Below, piece by piece: positions 61,954 to 64,000 of a DNA stretch of 64,000 bases (position 1 is its first letter; every line of letters begins with the position of its first letter). The position numbers and the translations under genes were made by a program. The notes below the pieces were generated by a model, which saw nothing but the letters and a program-made list of their open reading frames with translations, did not search any database and was not told where the DNA came from. The DNA is taken from the NCBI RefSeq assembly GCF_007859855.1, contig NZ_SJPK01000008.1:174375-238374 (forward strand). Reading direction: 5' to 3'. Source of the stretch: Allorhodopirellula solitaria. Lineage in GTDB: Bacteria; Planctomycetota; Planctomycetia; Pirellulales; Pirellulaceae.

Positions 61954-64000
61954 CTAGTAATCACTTCGCGAAAAATAAACACAGCTAATCAGCAGCATCG
62001 CAGCGATGAAGATACCACAACTCGCTAGTGGTGCTGCGATTCGGTAGCGAACCACTTCGGGCGTTCCCGATTCCCCGTCACCGATGACCAGGGAATCGTT
62101 GCCTGATACCATGGCTGCCGACGTATCCCCGAGCTGCACCACTTGCGGCGTCAACCACTCAAGTGCACCGACAACGTAGAAGTCCACCCACCGCCAAATC
62201 GACAGCGACGGTGCGACCGAGTCCGCCTTGACTATCCGAAGTTCGTCGGAGGAGCCACCGGGTCGCTCGATCGAAAACTGCGTGATGCGGTCTACGTCGT
62301 GGGCAACCGTCAGAGTACCGGCGGCCGCACCGGACCGCAAAGCCTCGGGTTGCCAGTGGACGGATTCAATCTCGTCGATCGGCAGTTCCGCGAGATGGTT
62401 TACCGTCGATCCAGTCACCTCGACGACATCGCAGTGTCCCGATGAGGTGCGGATCAAGAAGCAATCGTCCGAAATCGCGATCAGCTCCAGCGGCGTGCCC
62501 GGCACGTCTGGCTCGCGAGCCTCTGTGTCCCATTGGCCGGTCGGTTCAAGCGACACCGCATCAAAGATCCGCACAGGCAGATCTCCCTGGGCTAATACGA
62601 CCCATCGCTGTGACGCCGCCACGACCGGTGGGGCTCGGTCCTCGGCTCGCGGCAGCGCCGTTTGATCGGTCGTGGCCCATTGCGAATTCCCGCCGCCATT
62701 CTCGGCAGAAATACGCTGCAAACGATCGGTCGTTAATAGAATCAGGCTGCGTTCCCCAGCCACCTGGACGACGCGGGATGGAGGGCTCAAGACAACATCA
62801 GGAGGCAGGATCGAAAGAAACGAACTCGCTGCCTCTCCCTGCGGTGTCAGCAGCGATTGAAACCATGAACGGATCGAACCGTCGGTGCGAGCGGCGCGGG
62901 CTTCGCTCGTCGAGCCGGTGGGTTGATCGGCTTGGGACTCCCCCGGTGAAGTGAGAGGTTCTTCACCGATCGCAGTTAGAATCGACGATTGGTCGGATAC
63001 GAGGATGTCGGCAGAACTCAGCGCAGCGATGGATTGCTCGTCTAAACGGAGAAGCCGTTCGGTGGCGTCGGGCAGCCGCACGCTCGGCTGCGGCTTCCAA
63101 TCGTGGCGTCTCGACAGGATAACGAGATCGAGCGAGCCTGAGCCGAATGGATTGAAACGCCCGTTGCGAATCCGCGCCGTCATCACGTGATCCGTTCCCA
63201 GAGCGACTGGCTGTAGGACGCGGTCACGCGATCCCGCCTCGCTCTCAATCAGCGGCATCCATTGATTCGACGCCGGCGAGAAACGCGTCAATCCGCTGCC
63301 GCCGGTGACTGCAAAGAGGTCGTCTCCTGCGGTAGTCATGCCAACGATACGATCTGGCTCCACCACGCGGGCGTTGACCACGCCGCCTACGATGCCGACC
63401 ACCATGCACACCGCCGCCAACGCCCCGGCAGCAGCGATGGAGATGATCGAGGATCGCCACTTCAGTCCTGCCAACACCGAGACGCTAAAGAAAACTGCAA
63501 AGATCACCACGGCGATGGGAATGCACCACAGAATCCGCCCGTTCCAGACACCGAGCCGGCCTCCGGCGATTAGGTATAGCCCCAGCACCAACTGGGAGAC
63601 GCAGAGCGTCACGAACGCACAACCGCCTATAAATTTGCTAATCAACAAGCCGCTGCGCGAAATCGGCTTGCTCAGCAACAGATGCAGCGAGCCCGCCTGC
63701 AGCATGTCGGGAATGATCGATGCGGTGACCAAGACACCTAGAAAGACGAGTACTAGCCCGAGTAACCAGTTGACCAGCAGTGGGATCACGAACTGGTTGA
63801 AGAGCGTGTCAAACTGCGCGCGATCGATTTGGAAATCTGTGGGAAACTCGAGACCAGCGTAGGTCAATAAAATCGATCGCACGCTGCGCGATTCAAAAAC
63901 GCCTGGAAGAGCTGCTTCGATCCGCAACCGACTACGACGTTGCCGCAGTGAATCCGAGAGCTCCGAGTCGGCGGTCTCGTCAAGCTGCCGCAACTCCCGC
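61954..64000 (-). CDS. ABC-2 type permease with a large extracytoplasmic insertion (5' end outside window)
   Basis: At least 681 aa; the frame is open across the right edge, so the start is not visible. The N-terminal part has four or five membrane segments typical of ABC-2 permeases (FVIPLLVNWLLGLVLVFLGVLVTASIIPD; GGCAFVTLCVSQLVLGLYLIAGG; ILWCIPIAVVIFAVFFSVSVLAGL) and the phrase SLHLLLSKPISRSGLLISKFIGG. A ~380-residue soluble region (~240-620) contains repeated propeller-like strands (GDDLFAVTGGSGLTRFSPASNQWMPL, SQRWVVLAQGDLPVRIFDAVSLEPTGQWD). A last membrane segment (CGIFIAAMLLISCVYFSR) ends the protein. The cargo is unknown; the ATPase gene may lie beyond the edge. Confidence 0.78.
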   Translation of the reverse strand, partial: RELRQLDETADSELSDSLRQRRSRLRIEAALPGVFESRSVRSILLTYAGLEFPTDFQIDRAQFDTLFNQFVIPLLVNWLLGLVLVFLGVLVTASIIPDMLQAGSLHLLLSKPISRSGLLISKFIGGCAFVTLCVSQLVLGLYLIAGGRLGVWNGRILWCIPIAVVIFAVFFSVSVLAGLKWRSSIISIAAAGALAAVCMVVGIVGGVVNARVVEPDRIVGMTTAGDDLFAVTGGSGLTRFSPASNQWMPLIESEAGSRDRVLQPVALGTDHVMTARIRNGRFNPFGSGSLDLVILSRRHDWKPQPSVRLPDATERLLRLDEQSIAALSSADILVSDQSSILTAIGEEPLTSPGESQADQPTGSTSEARAARTDGSIRSWFQSLLTPQGEAASSFLSILPPDVVLSPPSRVVQVAGERSLILLTTDRLQRISAENGGGNSQWATTDQTALPRAEDRAPPVVAASQRWVVLAQGDLPVRIFDAVSLEPTGQWDTEAREPDVPGTPLELIAISDDCFLIRTSSGHCDVVEVTGSTVNHLAELPIDEIESVHWQPEALRSGAAAGTLTVAHDVDRITQFSIERPGGSSDELRIVKADSVAPSLSIWRWVDFYVVGALEWLTPQVVQLGDTSAAMVSGNDSLVIGDGESGTPEVVRYRIAAPLASCGIFIAAMLLISCVYFSRSDY

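Overview
The window reads as chromosomal DNA of a planctomycete close to Rhodopirellula. Supporting signs are two secreted sulfatases, a prepilin-like DUF1559 protein with the C-terminal H-X9-DG motif, a tmRNA whose tag reads AEENFALAA, many secreted proteins of unknown function, and intergenic spacers full of short palindromic repeats. Most genes are single housekeeping or membrane genes with little operon structure. This assignment rests on gene content and recalled family features; no database search was possible.

Layout. 1-4.1 kb: tail of an unknown gene, a repeat-rich spacer, purA, a transketolase gene and tRNA-Met(CAU). 4.5-12.8 kb: an accessory island read leftwards. It holds a 1515-aa protein with a clostripain-like domain, a CHAT protease domain and an alpha/beta-hydrolase-like domain, a decayed membrane-anchored partner gene split by a 391-bp TA-flanked miniature element, two paralogous ~100-aa proteins and a metallo-beta-lactamase-fold protein with a zinc ribbon. 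13.3-15.0 kb: DUF1559 protein and tmRNA (ssrA). 15.2-21.8 kb: two sulfatases, a fatty-acyl-AMP ligase fused to an acyl carrier domain, and a divergent type II thioesterase. 21.7-30.6 kb: DTW-domain protein, LysR regulator, gltB and gltD. 30.9-36.5 kb: Gfo/Idh/MocA-type oxidoreductase, ECF-like sigma factor, Na/Ca exchanger, FAD oxidoreductase and a DUF1328 peptide.

36.5-38.7 kb is a repeat graveyard: a 23-bp-arm hairpin, a ~710-bp element with ~126-bp inverted ends, GTACCGGACACC-type repeats and a frameshifted coiled-coil remnant. 38.7-52.2 kb: DUF1294 protein, Upf1-like helicase, OmpR/histidine kinase pair, U32 peptidase-type RNA-modification protein, DUF481 outer membrane protein, nadC, a lipoprotein, and a peroxiredoxin-Gdx (SMR) pair. 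52.4-64 kb: a secreted helical protein, an LpxL-type acyltransferase with a coupled small membrane protein, a 1060-aa secreted protein, a secreted caspase-fold protein with an EF-hand loop, a PH-like membrane protein and an ABC-2 type permease with a large extra domain running off the right edge.

The most interesting part is the CHAT island. Two of the three enzyme-like domains of the large protein seem to have lost a catalytic residue while the CHAT His/Cys pair is intact. Its neighbour has been killed by in-frame stops and by a miniature transposon whose removal restores the reading frame exactly. The island looks like a recently decaying conflict or signalling cassette. The intact form is probably present in relatives.
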